5,791 nucleotides of DNA from Alkaliphilus sp. (lineage in GTDB: Bacteria; Bacillota; Clostridia; Peptostreptococcales; Natronincolaceae): contig JALNXC010000100.1 of NCBI GenBank assembly GCA_023230535.1, positions 1 to 5,791 of the forward strand, read 5' to 3'. The notes below the pieces were generated by a model. The model had not been told where the DNA came from. It did no database searches and worked only from the letters and a program-made list of their open reading frames with translations. This document shows positions 1 to 4,827 of this stretch, piece after piece. Within the stretch, counting starts at the first letter, position 1, and every line of letters starts with the position of its first letter. The position numbers and the translations under genes were made by a program.

Positions 1-30
1 ATTTAGTGATAAACTAAATGTACAGACGGG

Positions 31-122
31 TATTATCAATACAAGCCGGACTATAAGTAAGTACCTAAAACGGCTTTAATTAGACACTTATAATCATATT
101 ATCAGTACGAGCCGGGCCATAA
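31..122. repeat. 26-bp degenerate direct repeat, two copies, upstream of the aminotransferase
   Basis: Positions 31-56 and 97-122 match at 22 of 26 bases, and all four differences are transitions. The shared core reads TATTATCARTACRAGCCGG, followed by a short tail ending in ATAA. The copies start 66 bp apart. AAGCCG (43-48) in the first copy can also pair with CGGCTT (71-76). Both copies lie in the leader of the downstream gene, so a regulator site or a decayed interspersed repeat are both possible. The function is unknown. Confidence 0.6.
89..94 (+). promoter_or_regulatory. possible -10 element of the aminotransferase promoter
   Basis: TATAAT at 89-94 is a perfect sigma-A -10 hexamer about 50 nt before the ATG. 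No good TTGACA-like -35 sits 16-18 bp upstream, and it is not preceded by an extended TGn. The region is AT-rich enough for a chance match, so this is tentative. Confidence 0.25.
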
Positions 123-143
123 ATATATTTAAGAGGTGATTTT

Positions 144-992
144 ATGAGTATTTCCGAAAAAAAACCGAAAGAAATAGCAAAAGATTATTTTTTGTATAAT
201 GGTGACATTCTGCCCAACGAAGAGTTTGATATTGAAAAAACAACCGTATATCCATCGGTTTATGAGGTCATAAGAATAATAGACGGCGTACCGCTTTTTT
301 TTGAAGAACATATAAATCGTCTATGGAGTTCCGTAAAACTCCTCGGTTACAAACAACCTTATGAAGATGCAGTTATAAGGGAACATATTTTAAAACTGTT
401 GGAATTAAATAAATGCTATAACTACAATGTAAAAATAGTGATCAATACGCTTGATTCGAAAAAACCCAATCTATTTGTATATTATGTTGTTTCTAACTAT
501 CCGGCGGTTGAACTGTATGAAAAGGGAATACATACCATACTTCACGGAGCGGAGAGAGATAACCCCAATGTAAAAGTGATAGCAGCAACCTTTAGAGATA
601 AGATAAATGAGAGCATCGAGAATGCCGGTGCCTATGAGGCGTTACTTGTAAACAATAAAGGAGAAATAACAGAGGGTAGCAAATCAAATGTATTTTTTGT
701 AAAGGATGATGTTTTTTATACGGCCCCGGCAAAAGATGTATTGGTCGGAATTACAAGGAGCCGCATAATACAGCTCTGTCTAAAACTTGGATATAATATT
801 ATAGAACAACCTATAAGTGTAGATTTTTTAGAAAATATAGACGGCCTGTTTTTAACCGGGACATCGCCTAAGGTGCTCCCTATAGCAAGCATAGATGAAC
901 GTAAATATAATTCCGCCGGAAACAGCGCCATCAAGGCAATCCATGACGCTTATAATAAACTTATAAATGATTATATAGACAAAAATAAATAA
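144..992 (+). CDS. class IV (fold-type IV) PLP-dependent aminotransferase, substrate unassigned
   Basis: This 282-residue protein belongs to the D-amino-acid / branched-chain aminotransferase / aminodeoxychorismate lyase superfamily, whose members use cytosolic pyridoxal phosphate. The length is normal for the family. Visible landmarks are HINRL (residues 56-60, the usual HxxRL after the first strands), a candidate Schiff-base lysine K144 in NVKVIAATF, the EGSKSNVF block (177-184) whose E177 should contact the PLP ring nitrogen, GITR (202-205) contacting phosphate, and GTSPKVLPI (239-247). Counting back from the YEA block places K144 where the D-alanine aminotransferase lysine sits. The SLN residues after that lysine are replaced by VIAATF, so I do not assign D-alanine, branched-chain or PabC activity. 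The start has a good site, AGAGGTGA (132-139), 4 nt before the ATG. The gene appears monocistronic; no terminator hairpin is obvious just after the stop. Confidence 0.9.
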   Translation: MSISEKKPKEIAKDYFLYNGDILPNEEFDIEKTTVYPSVYEVIRIIDGVPLFFEEHINRLWSSVKLLGYKQPYEDAVIREHILKLLELNKCYNYNVKIVINTLDSKKPNLFVYYVVSNYPAVELYEKGIHTILHGAERDNPNVKVIAATFRDKINESIENAGAYEALLVNNKGEITEGSKSNVFFVKDDVFYTAPAKDVLVGITRSRIIQLCLKLGYNIIEQPISVDFLENIDGLFLTGTSPKVLPIASIDERKYNSAGNSAIKAIHDAYNKLINDYIDKNK

Positions 993-1031
993 AATGCGGA
1001 CAGTATAAAATTCTTGACCGATGTCTATATT

Positions 1032-1098
1032 TGACCCCGATGTTTGCTAAAAATATTTGAATTGCCGTGAACCAAAACCATGGGGTCAGGTTCAGTGG
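1032..1098. repeat. TGACCCC / GGGGTCA inverted repeat with nested hairpin, possible mobile-element remnant
   Basis: TGACCCCGATG (1032-1042) is matched by CATGGGGTCA (1079-1088) in inverted orientation, with one extra G. A second hairpin competes with it: TGAACC (1068-1073) pairs with GGTTCA (1089-1094). The GGGGTCAGGTTCA wording recalls the palindromic flanks of IS200-like/REP-associated transposases seen in other genomes, but no transposase is present. The origin is therefore a guess from memory. Confidence 0.4.
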
Positions 1099-1113
1099 CA
1101 CATTCTGCGAAAC

Positions 1114-1169
1114 CATGAGATTCACTGCATGAGATTTGCTGTGTGGGATTTACTATATGGGATATCTTA
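1114..1169. repeat. 14-bp degenerate tandem repeat, four units
   Basis: Four consecutive 14-bp units fill 1114-1169 with no gap: CATGAGATTCACTG, CATGAGATTTGCTG, TGTGGGATTTACTA and TATGGGATATCTTA. The consensus is about YATGRGATTTACTR. The first two differ at two positions; the later units drift progressively. The stretch lies between genes and has no visible coding role. Confidence 0.6.
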
Positions 1170-1218
1170 AATTTTAGATTTTTTGTTTAAAAGCCGCCCT
1201 GTTCGGGGTATATACGTA

Positions 1219-1247
1219 TTGAAAAATAATTAGGAAAATTTCATATT
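1219..1247 (+). promoter_or_regulatory. possible sigma-A promoter of the peroxiredoxin gene
   Basis: TTGAAA (1219-1224, five of six bases of the -35 consensus) is followed after 17 bp by CATATT (1242-1247, four of six of the -10). Transcription would begin near 1254 and leave a leader of about 160 nt that contains both AT-rich hairpins. The match is modest and the sequence AT-rich, so confidence is low. Confidence 0.3.
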
Positions 1248-1279
1248 GCATGGATATCGTATTATCAATAAATGACAGC

Positions 1280-1330
1280 TTTCAAAAACATTAATTTTTG
1301 AAAAATCCAAAATCTATAATTTTAGATTTT
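1280..1330 (+). promoter_or_regulatory. two consecutive AT-rich hairpins/palindromes in the peroxiredoxin leader
   Basis: TTTCAAAAA (1280-1288) pairs perfectly with TTTTTGAAA (1295-1303) across a 6-nt loop. Then AAAATCTA (1309-1316) pairs with TAGATTTT (1323-1330) across another 6-nt loop. They could be operator palindromes or weak RNA hairpins. Neither fits the PerR box well enough for me to name a regulator. Confidence 0.4.
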
Positions 1331-1401
1331 TTATGAATATTGATCATGAAATTTTCTCAATTATATATGATATATGCTAAAAAGCATTTGAAGGATTTAA
1401 T

Positions 1402-1409
1402 AGGAGGTG
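1402..1409 (+). promoter_or_regulatory. strong ribosome binding site fixing the GTG start of the peroxiredoxin
   Basis: AGGAGGTG matches the anti-Shine-Dalgarno sequence over eight bases and lies 5 nt before the GTG at 1415. No comparable site precedes the in-frame ATGs further upstream (1340, 1346). A second strong site, AAAGGAGG at 1504-1511, precedes an internal ATG at 1523 by 11 nt. Confidence 0.75.
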
Positions 1410-1414
1410 TTTGT

Positions 1415-2134
1415 GTGACAAAAGAAATTGAAACAGGATGTTCCAGGCCTGAGATAGTAAAAAAACCGAAACAAGAGGTCGATGAGACATCAAATATGGT
1501 TCTAAAGGAGGAAAAACAAAAAATGATAAAAGTAGGTAAACCGGCACCGGAATTTACGGCACCGGCATTTCATGAGGGGAAATTTACCAGTGTAAGTTTA
1601 GAAAATTATAAGGGCAAATGGGTATTACTATGTTTCTACCCCGGAGACTTTACCTTCGTGTGAGCTACCGAAGTTTCAGCAGTGGCTGCAAAGTATCCGG
1701 AATTGAAGGAATTAGACGTACAGGTTTTATCCGTCAGTGTGGATTCAATATATGTACATAAAGTATGGAATGATACCGAATTATCTAAAATGATCGGAGG
1801 GGATATCCCATTCCCGATGCTGTCGGACCAGGATGGAAGCATAGGTAAATTATATGGAATTTATAATGAGGATAGCGGAGTAGAGACCAGGGGCAGATTT
1901 ATAATCGATCCGGACGGAATCGTTCAGGGGTTCGAGGTGCTCACACCTCCGGTGGGAAGAAATGTATCCGAAACCGTAAGACAGGTCAAAGCTTTCCAAC
2001 TTGTAAGAAAAACAAAAGGTGCGGAAGTAACACCTGCCGGCTGGAAGCCCGGCAAAGCAACATTAAAACCCAGAACGGAGCTTGTGGGTAATGTGTGGAA
2101 AGAATGGGAAGTGAGCGAGGCTTTTGACGAATAA
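1415..2134 (+). CDS. prxU: selenocysteine-containing peroxiredoxin (AhpC/TSA family), TGA at 1661-1663 read as Sec
   Basis: This is a cytosolic thioredoxin-fold peroxidase that reduces H2O2, organic hydroperoxides or peroxynitrite at a peroxidatic Cys, here Sec. Reading through the TGA gives 239 residues from the GTG (203 from the internal ATG at 1523). Both halves are in the same frame. The join reads PGDFTFV-U-ATE, fitting the Prx motif PxxxTxxC with Sec83 in the Cys position. Downstream are SVDSIYVHKVW, PFPMLSD, TRGRFIIDPDG (with the active-site Arg) and TPPVGRN. The resolving-Cys site reads VTPAGWKPG, with threonine where 2-Cys enzymes have VCPxxW, and no cysteine follows the Sec, so it is 1-Cys-like. 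Residues 1-36 form a charged extension with Cys9 (TGCSRPE); another cysteine, C73, lies ten residues before Sec. A hairpin right after the TGA fits a bacterial SECIS. The symbol follows the Eubacterium acidaminophilum Sec peroxiredoxin. The alternatives, nonsense mutation or sequencing error, are unlikely because the TGA falls exactly on the catalytic position and the rest is intact. Confidence 0.9.
1661..1663 (+). other. in-frame UGA recoded as selenocysteine (Sec83) at the peroxidatic position
   Basis: The TGA immediately follows PGDFTFV and precedes ATEVSAVAAKYPEL, where family members have Cys. The reading frame is open without any shift for 82 codons before and 156 codons after. Cys codons differ from TGA at only the third base, so a simple point change is possible, but coincidence with the catalytic position argues for recoding. 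Confidence 0.9.
1668..1700 (+). promoter_or_regulatory. candidate bacterial SECIS hairpin within the peroxiredoxin coding sequence
   Basis: TTTCAGC (1674-1680) pairs with GCTG-C-AAA (1685-1692) with one bulged C (1689), leaving the loop AGTG (1681-1684). An outer CCG (1668-1670) can pair with CGG (1698-1700). The loop begins 17 nt after the UGA and has a G at its second position, as expected of bacterial SECIS elements, which bind SelB near the ribosome. An alternative register pairs GCAG with CTGC around a TGG loop. Judged by eye, with no folding energy computed. Confidence 0.65.
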
Positions 2135-2155
2135 TATTAATATATAGTGCTTTCC

Positions 2156-2181
2156 GAGGGTGGGCAAAATTGTCCACCCTC
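2156..2181 (+). terminator. GC-rich stem-loop after the peroxiredoxin gene
   Basis: GAGGGTGG (2156-2163) pairs perfectly with CCACCCTC (2174-2181), and the stem extends inward by a G-U, a C-G and an A-U pair to a small AAAT loop. It starts 21 nt after the stop codon. There is no T-run on the 3' side (ATTCATGAG follows), so it is not a textbook intrinsic terminator. It may end or protect the transcript, or act with an exonuclease-trimmed 3' end. Confidence 0.55.
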
Positions 2182-2223
2182 ATTCATGAGAGGACATACG
2201 AAAAACCATAATGATAATTTTCA

Positions 2224-2229
2224 TATAAT
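2224..2229 (+). promoter_or_regulatory. possible -10 element for the ROK kinase gene
   Basis: TATAAT at 2224-2229 lies 34 nt before the preferred GTG start and after the peroxiredoxin stem-loop, as an independent promoter would. No convincing -35 is present at 16-18 bp, so this is tentative. Confidence 0.25.
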
Positions 2230-2263
2230 CTGAAATTTCTTTATGCCGATAGGGGGAGAATTT

Positions 2264-3265
2264 GTGAATTTTATAGGGATTGATTTAGGAGCTACAAAAA
2301 TAAAGGCCGGTATTATATCCGAGAATGGCAAAATTATAGATAAAATTACAACAGATACCCCGGCCGGTGGTGAGGTTCATGCTGTTGTCAATTCTATCGG
2401 TATGCTCGTAGATAGACTTTTAAAAACAGACGGCATAACTGCACGATATATAAAAGATATTGATGCGGAAATGCCGGATATAAAAGGCATCGGTATAGGG
2501 ATACCGGGTACCTGTAATGATGAAGGTTTGGTTTATTATGCGCCCAACCTGTTTTGGAACAATGTATCCCTGAGCGAACTGTTAAAAGAAAAGATAAATA
2601 TACCTGTTTTTATTGAAAATGATGCGACAATGGCAGCCATAGGGGAAGCAACATGCGGGATTGCAAAAGGAGTTTCTGATTGTATGCTCATCACTTTGGG
2701 CACCGGTATAGGCAGTGGAATTATTATAAATAATGATGTTTACAGTGGAAGCCATGGTATAGGCGGTGAAATAGGCCATATGATAGTGGGGGAAAATTTT
2801 TATGATTGCAACTGTGGAAATAATGGCTGTCTTGAAACATTTTCTTCAGCGACGGCTTTAATTAAATATACTAAAAGATTACTGAAAGATGCCGACAATA
2901 ACCTGATATATGGCAGCCGGTTATTCAAAAAAATAAACGGCGATATGGATCTATTGGACGGAAAACTGATTTTTGATTGTGCCAAAAAAGGTGACCTTAT
3001 TGCCGCTGAGGCGGTTGACAGATTAGTAAAATATTTAGCAATCGGAATAGGGAATATTATAAATATACTGGACCCCGAAATGATAATTATAGGCGGGGGT
3101 ATATCCAAAGCGGGTGATTATTTAATCGATAAATTAAATAGAGAAATTCCCCAAAATATATGGCTCAAGTCCATGAATCTTACAAAAATAGTGCGGGCAA
3201 GTTTGGGTAATGATGCCGGGATTATAGGAAGTGCCATGCATGCCGGATCAAAGCTAGACATATAA
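2264..3265 (+). CDS. ROK-family sugar kinase, probable glucokinase
   Basis: This 333-residue protein is a cytosolic ATP-dependent sugar kinase, most likely phosphorylating glucose to glucose-6-phosphate. It opens with the phosphate-binding FIGIDLGATKIKAG (residues 3-16). GIGIPGT, then ENDATMAAIGEA with the presumed catalytic base D120, LGTGIGSGI, and HGIGGEIGHM with H172 follow. CNCGNNGCLE carries Cys182, Cys184 and Cys189, which with H172 form the ROK zinc site. DPEMIIIGGGIS (270-281) and LGNDAGIIGSA are the C-terminal ATP-domain motifs. I prefer the GTG at 2264: AGGGGGAG (2251-2258) lies 5 nt before it and the protein then begins like other ROK kinases. The in-frame ATG at 2243 would add seven residues but has no site before it. 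No helix-turn-helix precedes the domain, so it is a kinase rather than a ROK repressor. Related N-acetylmannosamine, allose or fructose kinases share the motifs, so the substrate is inferred. Confidence 0.9.
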   Translation: MNFIGIDLGATKIKAGIISENGKIIDKITTDTPAGGEVHAVVNSIGMLVDRLLKTDGITARYIKDIDAEMPDIKGIGIGIPGTCNDEGLVYYAPNLFWNNVSLSELLKEKINIPVFIENDATMAAIGEATCGIAKGVSDCMLITLGTGIGSGIIINNDVYSGSHGIGGEIGHMIVGENFYDCNCGNNGCLETFSSATALIKYTKRLLKDADNNLIYGSRLFKKINGDMDLLDGKLIFDCAKKGDLIAAEAVDRLVKYLAIGIGNIINILDPEMIIIGGGISKAGDYLIDKLNREIPQNIWLKSMNLTKIVRASLGNDAGIIGSAMHAGSKLDI

Positions 3266-3283
3266 ATGATTAATAAACGAAAT

Positions 3284-3319
3284 GAAGAATCCCGAGTATA
3301 TAAAAATACAAGATTCTTC
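3284..3319. terminator. hairpin between convergent genes, possible weak bidirectional terminator
   Basis: GAAGAATC (3284-3291) pairs perfectly with GATTCTTC (3312-3319), and GTAT (3296-3299) pairs with ATAC (3306-3309) inside it around an ATAAAA loop. It begins 18 nt after the kinase stop and lies in the gap between two genes pointing at each other, where a shared terminator is expected. It lacks a clear T-run on either side. Its right arm is also part of an interspersed repeat (3312-3337). Confidence 0.4.
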
Positions 3320-3337
3320 GCTGCACCCAGAATGACA
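3312..3337. repeat. interspersed repeat fragment, copy 1 (GATTCTTCG...CAGAATGACA)
   Basis: Reading GATTCTTCGCTGCACCCAGA and on into ATGACA, this matches from memory a family whose reverse form begins TGTCATTCTGAGC and ends GCGAAGAATC, found between genes in many unrelated bacteria. A more diverged copy lies at 4695-4741 in the same orientation. The function of the family is not known to me. Confidence 0.45.
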
Positions 3338-3383
3338 CTTCCCGGTGAATTTTATAAAAATGATACTTTTTCAACAGTCGCGG

Positions 3384-4640
3384 TCAGTTCCCTTTGTACA
3401 AAGAAAGCGAAGCATGAGTCCCGGCAACATAGCCCGACGACCAGGCCCACTGTAAATTAAAACCTCCGCAATCTCCATCTATATCTAATAATTCCCCTGC
3501 AAAATATATGTCAGGTACAATTTTCGATTCTAATGTATTTGGACAAATATCTTTTAAATTTACACCGCCCGCCGTGACCTGAGAATGCATCCATGATTGG
3601 GAACCAATAACTTTAAATCTCCAACATTTTAAAAGTTTTGTAATTTGTTCTATCTCTTTATCGGATACCTCGGAACATATTCTATTTACATCATATATCC
3701 TGGATTCTTTCAATACTATAGGAATTAATCTCTTGTTAATCAAACCTACAAAGCTAAAATCTAAAGGTCCGTCATACTGATAGGAAAATCTGAGATTTAT
3801 CAAATCTAAAAGCCTCTCATAACTATGGTTTGGAAACATATCAACTTCTAACATGGGCTGTTTGTTGTTCTCTATCGCTTCTATCGCTACTCTGCTGAGC
3901 TGCAAAATCGGAGGGCCTGAAATGCCGTAATCAGTAAATAATATTTCTCCCTCTTCCTTTTTCAATATATGCCCATCTGCACTTATAGAAGCTATACCGT
4001 CAAATTTTACCCCTTTTACGGCTTTTAAAAAAGGCGCCTCCAATCTTAATTGAACCAAAGAGGGAAATGGCTTGATGATACTATGCCCTAATTGTTTGGC
4101 TAACTTATACCCACTGCCGTTTGAACCTAAATTGGGACTTGATTTTCCCCCGGTGGCTATTATAACCCTGTTGGCAAAGTACTCTATACCACTGTTATCT
4201 ATAATTTTAAATCTATCCCCGGATTTATTTATTTTTTTGATTTCCGTATCACATATTATTTCTACGCCCAGTTTTCCTAATTCATATCTTAAAACATCCG
4301 ATACACTTGAAGCTTGATCGGACATAGGAAATACCTTCCCGTCCTCTTCCACTTTGTGTGCAATTCCAAGAGATTCAAAAAAAATTATAGTCTCTTCTAC
4401 TGTAAATTGTTTTAAAATATGATTTGCGAATTCTATATCATTGCCGTGTATATATTGAAGATCATCCGGTTTTAGATTAATATTAGTCAAATTACATCTT
4501 CCATTGCCGGTCGCTAATATTTTTCTGCCAATCCTGTTCATCCTTTCATAGATTGTCACCCCGGCACCATTTCTTGAAGCAATTATTGCCGCAAGCATGC
4601 CCGATGCCCCTCCGCCAATAATCGCAATTTTATCTCTCAT
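3384..4640 (-). CDS. NAD(P)/FAD-dependent oxidoreductase, HI0933/YhiN/BaiN family
   Basis: This 418-residue cytosolic flavoprotein has the usual family length. The N-terminal Rossmann dinucleotide motif is IAIIGGGASGMLAA (residues 5-18), closing with the acidic E32 of YERM. The family signature GRKILATGNGRCNLTN follows (38-53), then VIIATGGKSSP (159-169), FTDYGISGPPILQLSR (235-250), and the C-terminal block from GGVNLKDICPNTL to FNLQWAWSSGYVAG (358-407), which closes the FAD site. Databases call relatives aminoacetone oxidase-like or BaiN-like; BaiN of Clostridium scindens has been proposed as a bile-acid flavin reductase, but most family members have no proven substrate and I assign none. 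The ATG is preceded by AAAGGAG (complement of 4652-4658), 11 nt away. It converges on the ROK kinase. The Gate-type operon is upstream on the same strand across a 187-nt gap, so co-transcription is possible but not shown. Confidence 0.9.
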   Translation of the reverse strand: MRDKIAIIGGGASGMLAAIIASRNGAGVTIYERMNRIGRKILATGNGRCNLTNINLKPDDLQYIHGNDIEFANHILKQFTVEETIIFFESLGIAHKVEEDGKVFPMSDQASSVSDVLRYELGKLGVEIICDTEIKKINKSGDRFKIIDNSGIEYFANRVIIATGGKSSPNLGSNGSGYKLAKQLGHSIIKPFPSLVQLRLEAPFLKAVKGVKFDGIASISADGHILKKEEGEILFTDYGISGPPILQLSRVAIEAIENNKQPMLEVDMFPNHSYERLLDLINLRFSYQYDGPLDFSFVGLINKRLIPIVLKESRIYDVNRICSEVSDKEIEQITKLLKCWRFKVIGSQSWMHSQVTAGGVNLKDICPNTLESKIVPDIYFAGELLDIDGDCGGFNLQWAWSSGYVAGTHASLSLYKGN

Positions 4641-4664
4641 GATTTTTAAAACTCCTTTAGCATA

Positions 4665-4819
4665 TTATAAATCAAATCCGGTAAATAGCTACATAGATCT
4701 TTCGTGAGTACCGTTTATACTGCTCATCTCAAGATGACAGAAATATGAGGCTTCCATAGCAATGACAAATTTACAAAGCTTTCATGAGAACGACATCAAC
4801 CAAATTATTTGATTTATAA
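4665..4819. mobile_element. 155-bp segment bounded by 13-bp perfect inverted repeats, MITE-like candidate
   Basis: TTATAAATCAAAT (4665-4677) is matched exactly in inverted orientation by ATTTGATTTATAA (4807-4819). The enclosed segment has no coding potential and carries a diverged interspersed repeat. No clear target duplication can be read in the flanks. It fills most of the gap between the flavoprotein gene and the Gate-type operon. It could also be a large RNA stem base or coincidence in AT-rich DNA. Confidence 0.35.
4695..4741. repeat. interspersed repeat fragment, diverged copy 2
   Basis: AGATCTTTCG (4695-4704) and CTCAAGATGACAG (4728-4740) match the two ends of the repeat at 3312-3337, with about 23 extra bases between them and a small palindrome TCATCT-CA-AGATGA (4724-4737). 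Same orientation as copy 1. The match was made by eye. Confidence 0.35.
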
Positions 4820-4827
4820 AGTTTCAA

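Larger units (their letters stand above)
1170..1332. repeat. 15-bp exact direct repeat flanking the peroxiredoxin leader
   Basis: AATTTTAGATTTTTT occurs exactly at 1170-1184 and again at 1318-1332, 148 bp apart. The second copy forms the 3' arm of an AT-rich hairpin. Low complexity raises the chance of coincidence, but fifteen identical bases in one gap suggest duplication or a shared binding site. Confidence 0.5.
993..1414. other. 422-bp non-coding, repeat-rich intergenic region
   Basis: I see no plausible gene on either strand here. From left to right it holds near-duplicate TTGACC(CC)GATGT motifs (1014 and 1031), a TGACCCC...GGGGTCA inverted repeat, four 14-bp degenerate tandem units (1114-1169), a 15-bp exact direct repeat (1170-1184 and 1318-1332), two AT-rich hairpins (1280-1303 and 1309-1330) and the peroxiredoxin ribosome binding site. 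The left half looks like mobile-element or repeat debris. The right half looks like the leader of the selenoprotein gene. Confidence 0.6.

Noticed and set aside
1..143. Riboswitch or T-box leader before the aminotransferase.
   Set aside because: No conserved T-box or riboswitch core is visible; only two imperfect direct repeats and a 6-bp potential stem.
1309..1330. PerR box in the peroxiredoxin leader.
   Set aside because: The palindrome AAAATCTA-N6-TAGATTTT does not follow the 7-1-7 TTATAAT-N-ATTATAA pattern.
1340..1414. Upstream ATGs (1340, 1346) as starts of the peroxiredoxin.
   Set aside because: No Shine-Dalgarno sequence precedes them and the encoded residues look like translated leader; the GTG at 1415 has a near-perfect site.
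1682..2134. A separate short peroxiredoxin or pseudogene beginning after the TGA.
   Set aside because: It would lack the active site and has no ribosome binding site; in-frame continuity across the TGA at the catalytic position favours Sec recoding.
2208..2229. Fur-like box upstream of the kinase gene (ATAATGATAAT at 2208-2218).
   Set aside because: Only one half-site matches; the second half diverges and the region is AT-rich, so a regulator cannot be claimed.
3266..3460. A 64-codon plus-strand open frame starting directly after the kinase stop.
   Set aside because: No ribosome binding site of its own; it runs through the intergenic hairpin and repeat and then antisense into the conserved end of the flavoprotein gene.
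4072..4317. Plus-strand 81-codon open frame within the flavoprotein gene.
   Set aside because: It is the antisense shadow of a well-conserved FAD-family protein and has no recognisable product.
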